Below are positions 1 to 9,279 of a DNA stretch of 50,062 bases, one piece after another. Where the stretch lies: assembly GCA_944350345.1 (NCBI GenBank), contig CALVOP010000006.1:1-50062 (forward strand), given 5' to 3'. How positions within the stretch are numbered: the first letter of the stretch is position 1; every line of letters starts with the position of its first letter. The position numbers were made by a program, and so were the translations under genes. This stretch comes from an uncultured Bacilli bacterium. GTDB taxonomy: Bacteria > Bacillota_I > Bacilli_A > RF39 > UBA660. The notes below the pieces were generated by a model. That model did not search any database. It saw only the letters and a list, made by a program, of their open reading frames with translations, and was not told where the DNA came from.

Positions 1-21
1 AAAGTTTAATATTTATATAAA

Positions 22-56
22 ATAAAAACTTACGAACTTTTTACAGTCCGTAAGTT
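22..56 (-). terminator. Rho-independent terminator of tRNA-Gly(UCC)
   Basis: On the minus strand a 12-bp stem (arms 45-56 and 27-38, one G-U pair) is followed by a T run at 24-28. It lies just downstream of the tRNA and would end its transcript. Confidence 0.75.
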
Positions 57-65
57 GTATTCAAA

Positions 66-139
66 TGGAGCAGGTGAGGAGAATCGAACTCCCGTTAGCA
101 GCTTGGAAGGCTGAAGTTCTGCCATTAAACTACACCTGC
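66..139 (-). tRNA. tRNA-Gly (anticodon UCC)
   Basis: Read on the minus strand this folds as a complete cloverleaf: acceptor arms GCAGGTG/CACCTGC, anticodon loop CTTCCAA with anticodon TCC, T-loop GTTCGATTC, and an encoded 3' T-CCA (66-69). A second glycine tRNA with anticodon GCC is at 19242-19316. Confidence 0.96.
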
Positions 140-164
140 ATACAGGCACATTTACAATTTTACA

Positions 165-1028
165 TTATTTTGGTAAATTGTCAAGCAAAATATGCTCTTT
201 TATATTTCTATTATAATGAAACATATATTGAATACATAAACCAATGTTTTCACTAAACTTGTTTTCTAAAAACTCTTTTATTTGAATTGAATTACCATCA
301 AAACCATAAAAATTCTTAACAAACTTTATTACCCAAGTATCTATAGGAAATGTATCAAATCTCGCAAATCCAAAAAGCAAAATACAAGATGCCACCTTCA
401 TTCCTACTCCTTTTATTTGCGTTAAATAATTTAAAGCATCAAAAGTAGACATATTATTAGTTACGATAACAAAATCTTTATTACGCTCTAAAAATTCTAT
501 AGCACTTAAAATATACTTATCTCTAAAACCTATTTTTAACACTTGCAAATCTTCTAATTTTAGATTAATAATTCTATCATAAGTTGGAAACAAATAATAT
601 TCTTTATCTCTAAAGTTAACCACATTCCCATATAGTTTGCAAAATAACTCAATAGATCCCATAATCCTTTTAACATTATTATTTTGACTAATAATATAAC
701 TAAAAAGCATTTCTAAAGGATCTTGTCTTAAAATTCTATAAGAACTGCACTTATCCAATACATCAGAAAAATCAAGATTATTCATTTTTAAATTATTAAT
801 AATCTCACTATAATTTCTATTCAAATCAAAATAATTTATTACCACGTTTTCCAAATCATCATAATTATTTGAATTTACAAATAAATAACTACCCCTTTGA
901 AAAACATTAATTACCCTATCGGAAAGAATTACGTCAAAACTACCATCTTCTAGTTCACAAATTCTAAAACATTGCCCACTCAACAACGTTTCAGATAAGT
1001 TCATATCACCACAAAATACTTTAATCAT
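165..1028 (-). CDS. ogg: 8-oxoguanine DNA glycosylase/AP lyase, OGG1 type
   Basis: This 287-residue protein should excise 8-oxoguanine from DNA and cut the abasic strand. An N-terminal OGG_N-like region contains LLSGQCFR. SQNNN at about 114-118 matches the conserved Asn loop of OGG1. The helix-hairpin-helix KGVGMKVASC (about 206-215) contains the expected catalytic Lys211, and FPIDTWV supplies Asp230. It overlaps the upstream LTA-synthase-like gene by 4 bases (ATGA), so the two are translationally coupled. The length is slightly short for eukaryotic OGG1 but normal for bacterial members. The motifs separate it from AlkA, which lacks the lysine. Confidence 0.9.
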   Translation of the reverse strand: MIKVFCGDMNLSETLLSGQCFRICELEDGSFDVILSDRVINVFQRGSYLFVNSNNYDDLENVVINYFDLNRNYSEIINNLKMNNLDFSDVLDKCSSYRILRQDPLEMLFSYIISQNNNVKRIMGSIELFCKLYGNVVNFRDKEYYLFPTYDRIINLKLEDLQVLKIGFRDKYILSAIEFLERNKDFVIVTNNMSTFDALNYLTQIKGVGMKVASCILLFGFARFDTFPIDTWVIKFVKNFYGFDGNSIQIKEFLENKFSENIGLCIQYMFHYNRNIKEHILLDNLPK

Positions 1029-2968
1029 AGTCCCAATCTTCCATAATAATTAATATATTTACCATTTTTAGAAGTTAAAATCAAAGAAGACATAGTAAAC
1101 TTCTGATAGACATCACTATTAACTTTATCAACATAATTATCTGGAATATCTTCAACAAAAGGAGTGAAAGTTTCAGAAATAGCATCATATTTACCCTTAT
1201 TTGTAATCCAACTTCTATCAGAATAAATAACTAAGCCATCACCTTCAGCAAAAACATCCCTTCCCATTAAAAGACGAGAATCATACGGAATTCCAAACAA
1301 ATTATAAACTGTAGGAAGAACATCAATACTACTAACATACTTATCAACATAAACTGGTTCCTCCATTGCAGAATTATAAATAATCAAAGTAGTTTTATAC
1401 AAATCAAACTTATCATCCCTATTAAAAGTACTAACCTCATTAATTTCACTTTCTTTTAATCCATAAGGATAATGATCAGGTGATATAACAATTACCGTAT
1501 CATCTAACTTACCAGCTTCTTCCAAATAGCCCAAAAGTTTTTCCATAGCGCGATCAAATTCAATATTTGCAGCAATATAAGCCTTTACATTACTACTATA
1601 AGGCAAATCAGCGACTAAAGCTCTATTCTTATAACTCATAGAATTTCCCGTAAAAGTATAATTTAAGTGACCACTTACAGTCATATAATAAGTCAAAAAT
1701 TTCTCTTCATTAATAAAACTTGAGTAAGTAACATCAACCATTTCAATATCACTTTCTGGCCAAATTTTACAATTCATCAACTTTTCCAAACCATTTCCAC
1801 AACCAACATAATTAAAACCTAAATTCGGATGCGACAAATTCCTATCATAATAAGCATAAGAATGATCATGCCAAGCATTAGCCACATATCCTTGATTTTT
1901 AAACATATTTCCTAAAGCAAAAGGCATATCAATAAAACTACTTCTATACATACTCCAAACACCTTCTTTAGGTATTAAAGAATTCATAAACATATATTCC
2001 CCATCAGATGTAGACACAGTAAAAAGTGGCTGATAATAATTATTAAAGACAAAGCCATTAGTGCTCATTTTATATAAAGTAGGAGTTAGTTCCTTGCTAA
2101 TAGCAATAGTATCAAGACCCTCCGCAGTTATATAAATCAAATTCTTATCTTTAAACATACCAGTATAATCATTTTGTTCCGTAGGTTGAACACTAGAAAA
2201 ATACTCATGCATAGATTTTACAGTTTCATCAGTTTCATTAATTAACAAAGAAGCAAAATCTATATCGAGCATATTATATTTAACTTCCTCTTCAATAACC
2301 ACTTCTTCCTTATCTGAATCATCAATCCACAACTTTTCCTCAAATCCAAAAATAAACCTTTTCAAATCAAGACGTTCCATTGTTAATAACCCCATTTTAT
2401 TAACAGTTAAAATAGGCGCATGTGTTTCACTATAAAGTCTTTTATAAGAATACATACCTTTATCATTAAAATAAATAATCATACCAGTTGCAACAAATAA
2501 CAAAACCATTAAAAATAAGTTAAATATCAACCAGAATTTATTAAATCTTTTAAAACCAAAAATCTTATGTCCAAAAATAGCATATAACAAAGTTGGTATA
2601 AACATTAAAACAAGAGGAATCCAATTTCTCACCATCATATCCAAAATTGCACTAAAAAAGCCTAAAACTTGCCCAGTGCCAGTAGTTAAAGAAAATATAG
2701 AAAAAATAGAATCATAGAAAGCATAATAAACCAACTGAGCCATAAATAAAATAGTTATAAAAAAACTTAATATAATGCTCAAAACATGATTTACCTTTTC
2801 AGAATAAATATTTGAAACAAAGTATAAAAGCATAGCAATTGGAATACTAAAAAATACTATCACCAAAGTATCCAATGAAAACAAATTATTAAAAACAAAA
2901 AATTTATAAACCAGTTCCAAATATATAATTAAAAATAAAAACCAAAACAAACTTTTTAACTTTTTCAT
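1025..2968 (-). CDS. LTA synthase-family phosphoglycerol transferase (sulfatase fold)
   Basis: A membrane enzyme of 647 residues. About five transmembrane segments fill residues 8-165, followed by an acidic linker (about 215-235) and an extracellular alkaline-phosphatase/sulfatase domain. In LtaS-type enzymes this domain moves glycerol phosphate from phosphatidylglycerol to teichoic acid chains. The nucleophile motif STSDGEYMFMNSL places the catalytic Thr at about 320, metal-binding Glu is in TAEGLD (about 283), and SPDHYPYG carries the Asp-His pair. The match to LtaS is at motif level, so the true acceptor (LTA or another polymer) is uncertain. An extended -10 lies at 2988-2996. Confidence 0.85.
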   Translation of the reverse strand: MKKLKSLFWFLFLIIYLELVYKFFVFNNLFSLDTLVIVFFSIPIAMLLYFVSNIYSEKVNHVLSIILSFFITILFMAQLVYYAFYDSIFSIFSLTTGTGQVLGFFSAILDMMVRNWIPLVLMFIPTLLYAIFGHKIFGFKRFNKFWLIFNLFLMVLLFVATGMIIYFNDKGMYSYKRLYSETHAPILTVNKMGLLTMERLDLKRFIFGFEEKLWIDDSDKEEVVIEEEVKYNMLDIDFASLLINETDETVKSMHEYFSSVQPTEQNDYTGMFKDKNLIYITAEGLDTIAISKELTPTLYKMSTNGFVFNNYYQPLFTVSTSDGEYMFMNSLIPKEGVWSMYRSSFIDMPFALGNMFKNQGYVANAWHDHSYAYYDRNLSHPNLGFNYVGCGNGLEKLMNCKIWPESDIEMVDVTYSSFINEEKFLTYYMTVSGHLNYTFTGNSMSYKNRALVADLPYSSNVKAYIAANIEFDRAMEKLLGYLEEAGKLDDTVIVISPDHYPYGLKESEINEVSTFNRDDKFDLYKTTLIIYNSAMEEPVYVDKYVSSIDVLPTVYNLFGIPYDSRLLMGRDVFAEGDGLVIYSDRSWITNKGKYDAISETFTPFVEDIPDNYVDKVNSDVYQKFTMSSLILTSKNGKYINYYGRLGL

Positions 2969-2987
2969 AATGCACTTCCTAATTTAT

Positions 2988-2996
2988 ATTATATCA
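2988..2996 (-). promoter_or_regulatory. extended -10 element upstream of the LTA-synthase-like gene
   Basis: The minus strand reads TGATATAAT (TGn extension plus consensus -10). It sits 20 bases upstream of the start codon, with GGAAG as the SD between them. The same 9-mer recurs before other genes in the window. Confidence 0.55.
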
Positions 2997-3016
2997 CGAT
3001 TAAACAATTTAAAAAC

Positions 3017-3050
3017 AAAAAATAACGCTTAATTAAAGAATAAAGTGTTA
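3017..3050 (-). terminator. probable terminator downstream of the TM2 gene
   Basis: An imperfect 8-bp stem (3023-3030 with 3043-3050, one mismatch) is flanked by A-rich sequence on the left and a T run on the right, so it could act in both directions. Confidence 0.5.
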
Positions 3051-3107
3051 CTTTTTTTTATAAAAACAATGTAATACAAATATAATTTCTAATTAAATTA
3101 GATAATT

Positions 3108-3566
3108 TTATACTAAAATATTACCATTAGCATCTGCCTTTTTGCACAATGCTATAATAAATTCAATGAAAGCTATAAATCCAGGAATAAACGTCCAGCA
3201 AAATAAAATATATAAAATCCCTGTACCAATTTTACCAGCATAAAATTTATGAATACCGATACCACCTAAAAAGAATGCCAACAAGCAATAAACAACTTTA
3301 TTTACCGCTTTAGTATTATTAACTACATAGTATGGCTGAGCATTTCCCTGATTATTACTAACATTAATATTTATACCAGAACTCATATCCTTTTCTTTTT
3401 TATCCTCTTTTTTAGTAACAATTAAATTATTTTCAGTTTCATAAATTTCAACTTCATCACCCACACTAGGCGTAAAATTAATATCATCTTTGCGTACTTC
3501 TTTTATTCCGCCTTCATTAGTACCAATAGATACTATCTCATCACTAATTTTAATAATTTTTGACAC
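3108..3566 (-). CDS. TM2-domain membrane protein
   Basis: A TM2 domain occupies the C-terminal half: a helix with FFLGGIGIHKFYAGK, a turn, and a second helix, the DxF/HKFY pattern typical of the family. The N-terminal ~65 residues form a soluble beta-rich region ending in a lysine/glutamate-rich linker. I place the start at a GTG (3566), because AAAGGAG lies 8 bases before it; the longer frame to 3590 would start inside that SD. Function of TM2 proteins is not settled. The gene stands alone between terminator-like sequence and glmS. Confidence 0.8.
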   Translation of the reverse strand: MSKIIKISDEIVSIGTNEGGIKEVRKDDINFTPSVGDEVEIYETENNLIVTKKEDKKEKDMSSGININVSNNQGNAQPYYVVNNTKAVNKVVYCLLAFFLGGIGIHKFYAGKIGTGILYILFCWTFIPGFIAFIEFIIALCKKADANGNILV

Positions 3567-3645
3567 AAAAATAACTCCTTTCAAAATCATTATATCACAA
3601 AATTTTCACAAATAAAGAAAACATTACAAATTTTACACAATTACA

Positions 3646-5445
3646 TTATTCCACAGTAACGCTCTTAGCCAAATTCTTCGGTTTATCAACATCACAACCT
3701 TTCAATTTAGCAACCTCATAAGCAATAAACTGAAAAGGAATAATATTTAGTAAAGGCTGATAAAACTCTGAAATTCTAGGAACTCTAATTATTTCATCAA
3801 TTTTCAAATTATCAGTGTCAACATTTTCTGATGCCAAAAGATATAAACTAGCACCCCTACTTTGAGCCTCAATAGCATTTGACAAAGATTTTTCCTTAAT
3901 TTCATCATTAGTTATTATAGAAATCACCGGAGTATCATTATCAATTAAAGCTATTGGTCCATGTTTTAATTCACCAGCTTGATAAACATCACTATGAATA
4001 TAACTTATTTCCTTAAGTTTTAAACTAGCTTCAAGACCAACAATATAATCAATACCCCTACCAATAAAATATATATGCTCTTTAAACCAAAGTTTACTAG
4101 CAATCGTAGAATAATCGATTTCAAATAAAGGAATCAAATAACTCTTCAAATTTTCAAACGTTTCAATTAATAATTTCTTTTCTTCCTTAGATATTGTTCC
4201 TTTAATATATCCTAACTTTTGGGCAATCAAACTTAATTCCAAAACTTGTGAAAAATAACCCTTTGTAGTTGCAACAGCGATTTCTGGTCCAGCTAGCATA
4301 GGCATAACCAATTTAGCTTCCTTTGCAATAGTTGAAGAAGGAACATTAACAATAGCTAAAGTATCTACATTTAAACTATTAGCCATTCTTAAACAAGCTA
4401 AAGTATCAGCAGTTTCACCACTTTGACTAACGACAATAACTAAAGACTTATCCCCATAAAAATGCTTTTTATATCGGTACTCACTTGCAACATCAACATT
4501 AACACGAACACTTCTATCACAAACATAAGTATCAATTAAATATTTTCCAACAGTCGCAGCATAAAAAGCACTACCGCAAGCTACTATATCAATATCATTA
4601 TAACTTGAAATATCTGGAATATCATCAGAATAATTCCCATCTTCAATAAACTTATTATAAAGCTTAACACACAAATCCTTTTCTTCATTCATTTCCTTCA
4701 ACATAAAGTGTTCATAGCCGCCCTTTTGAGCATCTTCTATAGACCACAAAGCAGTTTTTATTTTTTTATCCACCAAGCCATTTTCACTATAAACTAAAAC
4801 TTCACTTTTAGTAATTTTAACTACTTCGCCCTCTTCAATATCCACATACTTTTTAGTATAAGGAAGGATAACAGAAATATCAGACGCAACAAAATTTTCG
4901 TTTTCCCCAATACCAACTATCAAAGGACTATCTTTTCTCATTGCATATAAAGTATTTGCTTCATCATCAAACATAATAACCAAAGCATAACTTCCCTTCA
5001 TTTTCATCTGAGCATAAACTAAAGCATCACACTTATTGCCCTTATAACTATCAATTAATGCAGCTATTATTTCAGAATCAGTATCAGTAAGAAAAGAGTA
5101 ACCAACCAATTCCAATTCTCTCTTTAATTCCCTATAATTTTCAATTATACCATTATGAACTAAAACGACATTATTCACAGAATGAGGGTGGCAATTAACT
5201 TCATTTACCTCTCCATGAGTGGCCCATCTAGTGTGACCAATACCAATAGTAGATTTATCATTAAAACCTTGTAATTTTTCTTCAAGATTAGCTATCTTTC
5301 CAACACTTTTAATCACTTTAATATTTTTGTCACATCGAACTGCAACCCCAGCAGAATCATACCCCCTATACTCTAAACTTTTTAAACCTTGCATTAAAAC
5401 ATCAGTAACATTTCTATTACCAACATAACCTACAATTCCACACAT
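3646..5445 (-). CDS. glmS: glutamine--fructose-6-phosphate aminotransferase (isomerizing)
   Basis: Makes glucosamine-6-phosphate from fructose-6-phosphate and glutamine, the first step towards UDP-GlcNAc for cell wall. At 599 residues it is the normal length. The N-terminal glutaminase begins MCGIVGYVG with catalytic Cys2 and contains the GHTRWATHG and HNGIIEN motifs. Two SIS sugar-binding domains follow (about 280-410 and 450-585) and the C-terminus ends in the conserved AKSVTVE. The start follows GGAGGAAAAATTAA. Its mRNA leader carries a glmS ribozyme (see 5475-5610), so expression is expected to be shut down by its own product. Confidence 0.98.
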   Translation of the reverse strand: MCGIVGYVGNRNVTDVLMQGLKSLEYRGYDSAGVAVRCDKNIKVIKSVGKIANLEEKLQGFNDKSTIGIGHTRWATHGEVNEVNCHPHSVNNVVLVHNGIIENYRELKRELELVGYSFLTDTDSEIIAALIDSYKGNKCDALVYAQMKMKGSYALVIMFDDEANTLYAMRKDSPLIVGIGENENFVASDISVILPYTKKYVDIEEGEVVKITKSEVLVYSENGLVDKKIKTALWSIEDAQKGGYEHFMLKEMNEEKDLCVKLYNKFIEDGNYSDDIPDISSYNDIDIVACGSAFYAATVGKYLIDTYVCDRSVRVNVDVASEYRYKKHFYGDKSLVIVVSQSGETADTLACLRMANSLNVDTLAIVNVPSSTIAKEAKLVMPMLAGPEIAVATTKGYFSQVLELSLIAQKLGYIKGTISKEEKKLLIETFENLKSYLIPLFEIDYSTIASKLWFKEHIYFIGRGIDYIVGLEASLKLKEISYIHSDVYQAGELKHGPIALIDNDTPVISIITNDEIKEKSLSNAIEAQSRGASLYLLASENVDTDNLKIDEIIRVPRISEFYQPLLNIIPFQFIAYEVAKLKGCDVDKPKNLAKSVTVE

Positions 5446-5474
5446 TTAATTTTTCCTCCACGTAAAATAATATA

Positions 5475-5610
5475 AGCACAATACACCTTTTGTAATAATA
5501 AAAGATTTTATTTTTTGTAGTGTATTTAACGATTACCTAACCGCAGTAGTACCCGCCGAAAATTTCGATTACCTACTGACCTCGTCAACTATAAAAAGTT
5601 CTGGCGCTCA
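5475..5610 (-). ncRNA. glmS self-cleaving ribozyme / riboswitch
   Basis: In the minus-strand leader of glmS the conserved core is directly readable: GAGCGCCAGAACT, then AGTTGACGAGGT, then a TCGAAATTTTCGGCGGG pseudoknot segment, then the TACTACTGCGGTTAG region. These are the core blocks of the glmS ribozyme class, which cleaves itself when glucosamine-6-phosphate binds. By analogy the scissile bond lies between A at 5608 and G at 5607. The distal P3/P4 arm (to about 5475) is AT-rich, so that boundary is approximate. Confidence 0.95.
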
Positions 5611-5656
5611 TCAAATATTTACTCTCTACCCTCCTTATAAATACTTAACTAATATA

Positions 5657-5665
5657 ATTATATCA
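5657..5665 (-). promoter_or_regulatory. extended -10 promoter of glmS
   Basis: The minus strand reads TGATATAAT about 50 bases upstream of the ribozyme cleavage site; no good -35 is seen, as expected for an extended -10. A perfect palindrome TTTACATGTAAA at 5686-5697 sits just upstream and could be an operator. Confidence 0.6.
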
Positions 5666-5698
5666 TAATTAGAAATATATTATACTTTACATGTAAAC

Positions 5699-5739
5699 AA
5701 AAAAGACAAATTAATGTATATTTACATTTTTAATTTGCC
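5699..5739 (-). terminator. terminator at the end of ddl
   Basis: On the minus strand a long stem (5726-5739 with 5705-5718, with a small bulge) is followed by a T run at 5699-5704. It overlaps the ddl stop codon and separates the murF-ddl operon from glmS. Confidence 0.7.
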
Positions 5740-6912
5740 TTTAAATCCTTTACCACCTTTTAAACCATTTATATTTTCTAAAATATTACTTTCAAAAGAA
5801 TAAATTTTTTTCTTCTTTTTCTTATAATTTTTAATAGCTAAAGTAAGTAAATCATCTAACAAAGTCTTATAATCTTTTCCACTTTCCTTCCACAAATAAA
5901 ATGACAAAGATCCAGGAATTATATTTGGTTCATTTACATAGACTTTACCATTTTTATTGTCAACCAAATAATCAATTCTAACCACACCAGACAAATCCAA
6001 TAATCTAAAAACCTTTAACGACAATTCATTTATTTTACTAGTTAGATTATCACTTATACGTGCAGGAATAACCCTATTCGTACTAGCCATGCCCTTACTT
6101 TTTGTACCCTTTTTACCTCCAATATATTTATCCTTATAACTTAAAAACTCATCTACTCCCATAACTTCTTCTAACTCACTTACTTCAGCATATTCATTGT
6201 TTCCAAGTACACTTGCATTCACTTCAATTAAATCACTAATCACTTTTTCAACAACTATTTTTTCATCATATTTTACTGCCTCGACAATCGATTGCTTTAA
6301 CTCATCAACATTATGCGCAACAGAAATACCAACACTACTACCCAATCTAGCAGGCTTAACAATAACTGGAAAATTTAATTTTGAAATATTATTAATTATT
6401 TTTTCTTCATCATTAACATACTCATAATCATAAAACCAAACATAATCAACTATTGGCAATCCTTCACTTTTCATTAACTGTTTCATCACGACTTTATCTT
6501 GTCCTATAGCAGAACCCAAAATTCCACTACCAACGTAAGGAATCCCTATACTTTCCAAATATCCAACAATTGACCCATCTTCAACATTAGCACCATGGAC
6601 TATTGGAAAAGCAATATCAATTTTATCTTCAACACGCTTAAAAAGTCCCTTTTCCCTTAATAGCCAAAACTCATCTTTAAATTTACACAACGTAATAGGA
6701 ATAATATTTTTAAATAAAAAATCACTATTCTTATAATTATCAATATTTAAAAGTTCCATACCAGTATACCAATTCCTATTCTTATCAATATAAATAGGAA
6801 CAACCTCATACTTATCCTCATTAATATTTTTTATTGCCTGCAAAGCACTTATAATACTCACTTCATGTTCAACAGTTTCACCACCAAAAATAACACCAAC
6901 TTTTATTTTCAT
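5722..6912 (-). CDS. ddl: D-alanine--D-alanine ligase
   Basis: An ATP-grasp ligase joining two D-alanines for the peptidoglycan stem peptide. VGVIFGGETVEHEVSIISA is the N-terminal signature, HGANVEDGSIVGYLE the first substrate loop, VIVKPARLGSSVGIS the ATP-grasp strand, and NEPNIIPGS the metal site. The omega-loop FLSYKDKY resembles the YxxKY form of D-Ala-D-Ala ligases rather than the His form of VanA-type D-lactate ligases. At 396 residues it is longer than usual because of a lysine/glycine-rich tail of about 33 residues after the ATP-grasp fold. It is the last gene after murF, 2 bases away, with SD AAAGGAG. Confidence 0.95.
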   Translation of the reverse strand: MKIKVGVIFGGETVEHEVSIISALQAIKNINEDKYEVVPIYIDKNRNWYTGMELLNIDNYKNSDFLFKNIIPITLCKFKDEFWLLREKGLFKRVEDKIDIAFPIVHGANVEDGSIVGYLESIGIPYVGSGILGSAIGQDKVVMKQLMKSEGLPIVDYVWFYDYEYVNDEEKIINNISKLNFPVIVKPARLGSSVGISVAHNVDELKQSIVEAVKYDEKIVVEKVISDLIEVNASVLGNNEYAEVSELEEVMGVDEFLSYKDKYIGGKKGTKSKGMASTNRVIPARISDNLTSKINELSLKVFRLLDLSGVVRIDYLVDNKNGKVYVNEPNIIPGSLSFYLWKESGKDYKTLLDDLLTLAIKNYKKKKKKIYSFESNILENINGLKGGKGFKGKLKM

Positions 6913-6914
6913 AA

Positions 6915-8504
6915 CTAACTCCTTTCACTAAATAAATCAGGTAAATCATTTTCCAAAAGCACATAAGTACTATTTTCTCTTAACTTTTTTATTAGCACAA
7001 ATGCATCTTTAACATCATTTAAAACGAAAACATGTTGCATATTAAACCCAGACTCTTTAAGACCATCATAAATATATTGTGTCGCCTTTTTTCCAATTAA
7101 TATAACCTCATCTGTTTTTCCTATCATATACTGTCCAAATTCTTTATTTAATCTATTTTGTTCAGAGCCTAATTCAATCATCCCAGGAGTAACAACAATT
7201 CTTTTACCATTCATCATAGACAAAACGTCAAGTGCCATTTTAGACCCAACTGGATTAGAATTATAAGCATCGTCAATAATATAAATACCATTCACAGATT
7301 TAAGTTCCAATCTATGTTCAACCGGTTCAACTTTTTTAACTGCATATATTAATTGATCAATACTTATGCCCAGTTCCTTTCCAAGTGTAATGCCAGAAAG
7401 AATATTATAAACATTTGCTTTTCCTAATAACTTAGTTTGAAACTTATACTTATTACTATCACCCTTAAAAACGCAAGTAAAAGTTGTTCCCTTATTAGTT
7501 AAATGAATATCTTCAGCATAAACATCAACATTTTTATTATCAATACCAATCCACAATATTTTAACATTATTTTTCAAATTATAATTTAACTGTAACTCAT
7601 CATCACCATTTAAAATAGCAACACCATCAGAAGGCAAACTCTCAATAAGTTCAAATTTCGTTTTTTGAATATTTTCTTGAGACAAAAATGTTTCCAAATG
7701 AGCAGTACCTATTTTAGTCAAAACACCATACGTAGGATGAACTAAATCACACAATTCTTTAATTTCACCAACCCTACATGCACCCATTTCGGCAATAAAA
7801 TAATCATTAAATTTATCCAAATAATTATTAATTGTAAGCATCAATCCATTAGGCGTATTATAATTTTTAGGCGTTGGAAACGAGTTAAATTTGACATTCA
7901 AAATATCATTTATAATATTTTTACTACTTGTCTTACCATAACTACCAGTTATACCAATTACTTTCATATTTTTCATATTATCAAGTTTATTAACCGCTTT
8001 ATTTCTATAATATAAAAACACACACTTTTCAATAGGCTTATTAATCAAATTTACGAGCATAATTATCACGTATAATAAATAAACAAAAAAACCTAACAAC
8101 AAATAATAAATATTAATAAAGTAAAAATCAAAAACTAAAAATATAACAAGCAACAAAACAAATAATAACAAGTATAAAGTAAAAAACATTCTTTTAACCC
8201 TTGAAGTAAAAACTAACGGCTTTTTACTTTCCTTATTAAAACCCAATTTATAACCAAAATATAATATCAAATATATAGCCAAAAATATTATTGTTGATAA
8301 CTTATAATTTATAAACATAAACAAAGTAAAAAACAAAAATATCAAATCCCATGTCAAAAAAGTACTAAAAAAATTATTTTTAAGCCAATTAGAATAAGAA
8401 TCAAAGTGATACCTATTTTGTTGATACATATGCATAACACGTTTACTTTTTATATTAAAATACATCAAATATGGAATCAAAGAAACAACAAAATACCAAA
8501 TCAT
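6915..8504 (-). CDS. murF: MurF-type Mur ligase with an N-terminal membrane domain
   Basis: Adds D-Ala-D-Ala to UDP-MurNAc-tripeptide. The ATP-binding loop GITGSYGKTSSKN lies at about 184-196, followed by NTPNGLMLTINN, AEMGACRVGEI, and DDAYNSNPVG, all typical of MurF. It is 529 residues because about 165 residues with some five hydrophobic segments precede the catalytic domains in place of the usual soluble N-terminal domain. This tethers the last cytoplasmic precursor step to the membrane. It overlaps the upstream hydrolase by 4 bases and is followed by ddl, which makes its substrate. The end is ENDLPDLFSERS. Confidence 0.88.
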   Translation of the reverse strand: MIWYFVVSLIPYLMYFNIKSKRVMHMYQQNRYHFDSYSNWLKNNFFSTFLTWDLIFLFFTLFMFINYKLSTIIFLAIYLILYFGYKLGFNKESKKPLVFTSRVKRMFFTLYLLLFVLLLVIFLVFDFYFINIYYLLLGFFVYLLYVIIMLVNLINKPIEKCVFLYYRNKAVNKLDNMKNMKVIGITGSYGKTSSKNIINDILNVKFNSFPTPKNYNTPNGLMLTINNYLDKFNDYFIAEMGACRVGEIKELCDLVHPTYGVLTKIGTAHLETFLSQENIQKTKFELIESLPSDGVAILNGDDELQLNYNLKNNVKILWIGIDNKNVDVYAEDIHLTNKGTTFTCVFKGDSNKYKFQTKLLGKANVYNILSGITLGKELGISIDQLIYAVKKVEPVEHRLELKSVNGIYIIDDAYNSNPVGSKMALDVLSMMNGKRIVVTPGMIELGSEQNRLNKEFGQYMIGKTDEVILIGKKATQYIYDGLKESGFNMQHVFVLNDVKDAFVLIKKLRENSTYVLLENDLPDLFSERS

Positions 8505-9241
8505 TTATTACCTCCAAAAAAAGACTTTAAAATTTTCACACACTCATCTAAATGCTCTAAATAAGCATAATGACTAGCCCCTTCAAATTTAATTACAGCT
8601 GAATCTTTAATTAGTTTTTCTAGTTCATAAGCTTTTTCTATACTAACAGCAGAATCATTAGTTCCCCAAATAATTAATGTAGGACAATTTATTAATTTAA
8701 CATCTTTACATATATCAGTATTAACAGTATTAACCAAAACTTTTCGCATCATATCACTTGCATTTTTATAATCAGTAGATCCAATATACTTTTTCATAGC
8801 ATTTCCAACTTGCTTTAAACCTGGAACTTTCATCATAAACTTCAAAGTTTTAGTTTTTAACGAAAGCTCTTCAATTTCTTTTTTAAAAGGACTCGCCAAC
8901 ACAACTAATTTATTTACTTTATACTTACTCGCATAGACAAGAGAAACTTTACCGCCAAAAGAATGTCCAATTAAAGAAATATTTTTCAATTTCAAATGCT
9001 TTACCAATTCATTTAAAGCGTCAGCGTAATCATAAACACTCCATGAATAAGTTGGCTCACTACTTAATCCAAAACCAGGTAAATCAACAATTAGGACATT
9101 ATAATCATTCTTAAAATTATCAGCGAGACACTTCATCATCTCAATATTTTGTCCCCATCCATGTAAAAAAATAAGTACATCACCATTAGAATTTCCATAT
9201 AAAACATAATTAATATTCACATCATTAACTTTAAAAGTCAT
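8501..9241 (-). CDS. alpha/beta-hydrolase fold protein
   Basis: A cytoplasmic esterase-like protein of about 246 residues. FLHGWGQN forms the oxyanion region, GHSFGG the nucleophile elbow with catalytic Ser, and ASHYAYLEH the catalytic His; IIWGTND supplies the acid. The substrate is unknown. I choose ATG at 9241 because GGGTGG sits just upstream, rather than the TTG at 9253 that overlaps this SD. It is the first gene of the murF-ddl operon, so a role in envelope precursor or lipid metabolism is possible but only inferred. Confidence 0.85.
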   Translation of the reverse strand: MTFKVNDVNINYVLYGNSNGDVLIFLHGWGQNIEMMKCLADNFKNDYNVLIVDLPGFGLSSEPTYSWSVYDYADALNELVKHLKLKNISLIGHSFGGKVSLVYASKYKVNKLVVLASPFKKEIEELSLKTKTLKFMMKVPGLKQVGNAMKKYIGSTDYKNASDMMRKVLVNTVNTDICKDVKLINCPTLIIWGTNDSAVSIEKAYELEKLIKDSAVIKFEGASHYAYLEHLDECVKILKSFFGGNK

Positions 9242-9279
9242 CAAACCACCCAATATATTTTATTTAATATCATAACCTA

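Noticed and set aside
5722-6912. VanA-type D-Ala-D-Lac ligase (glycopeptide resistance).
   Set aside because: The omega-loop is of the YxxKY D-Ala-D-Ala type, no vanH/vanX genes are adjacent, and the gene sits with murF.
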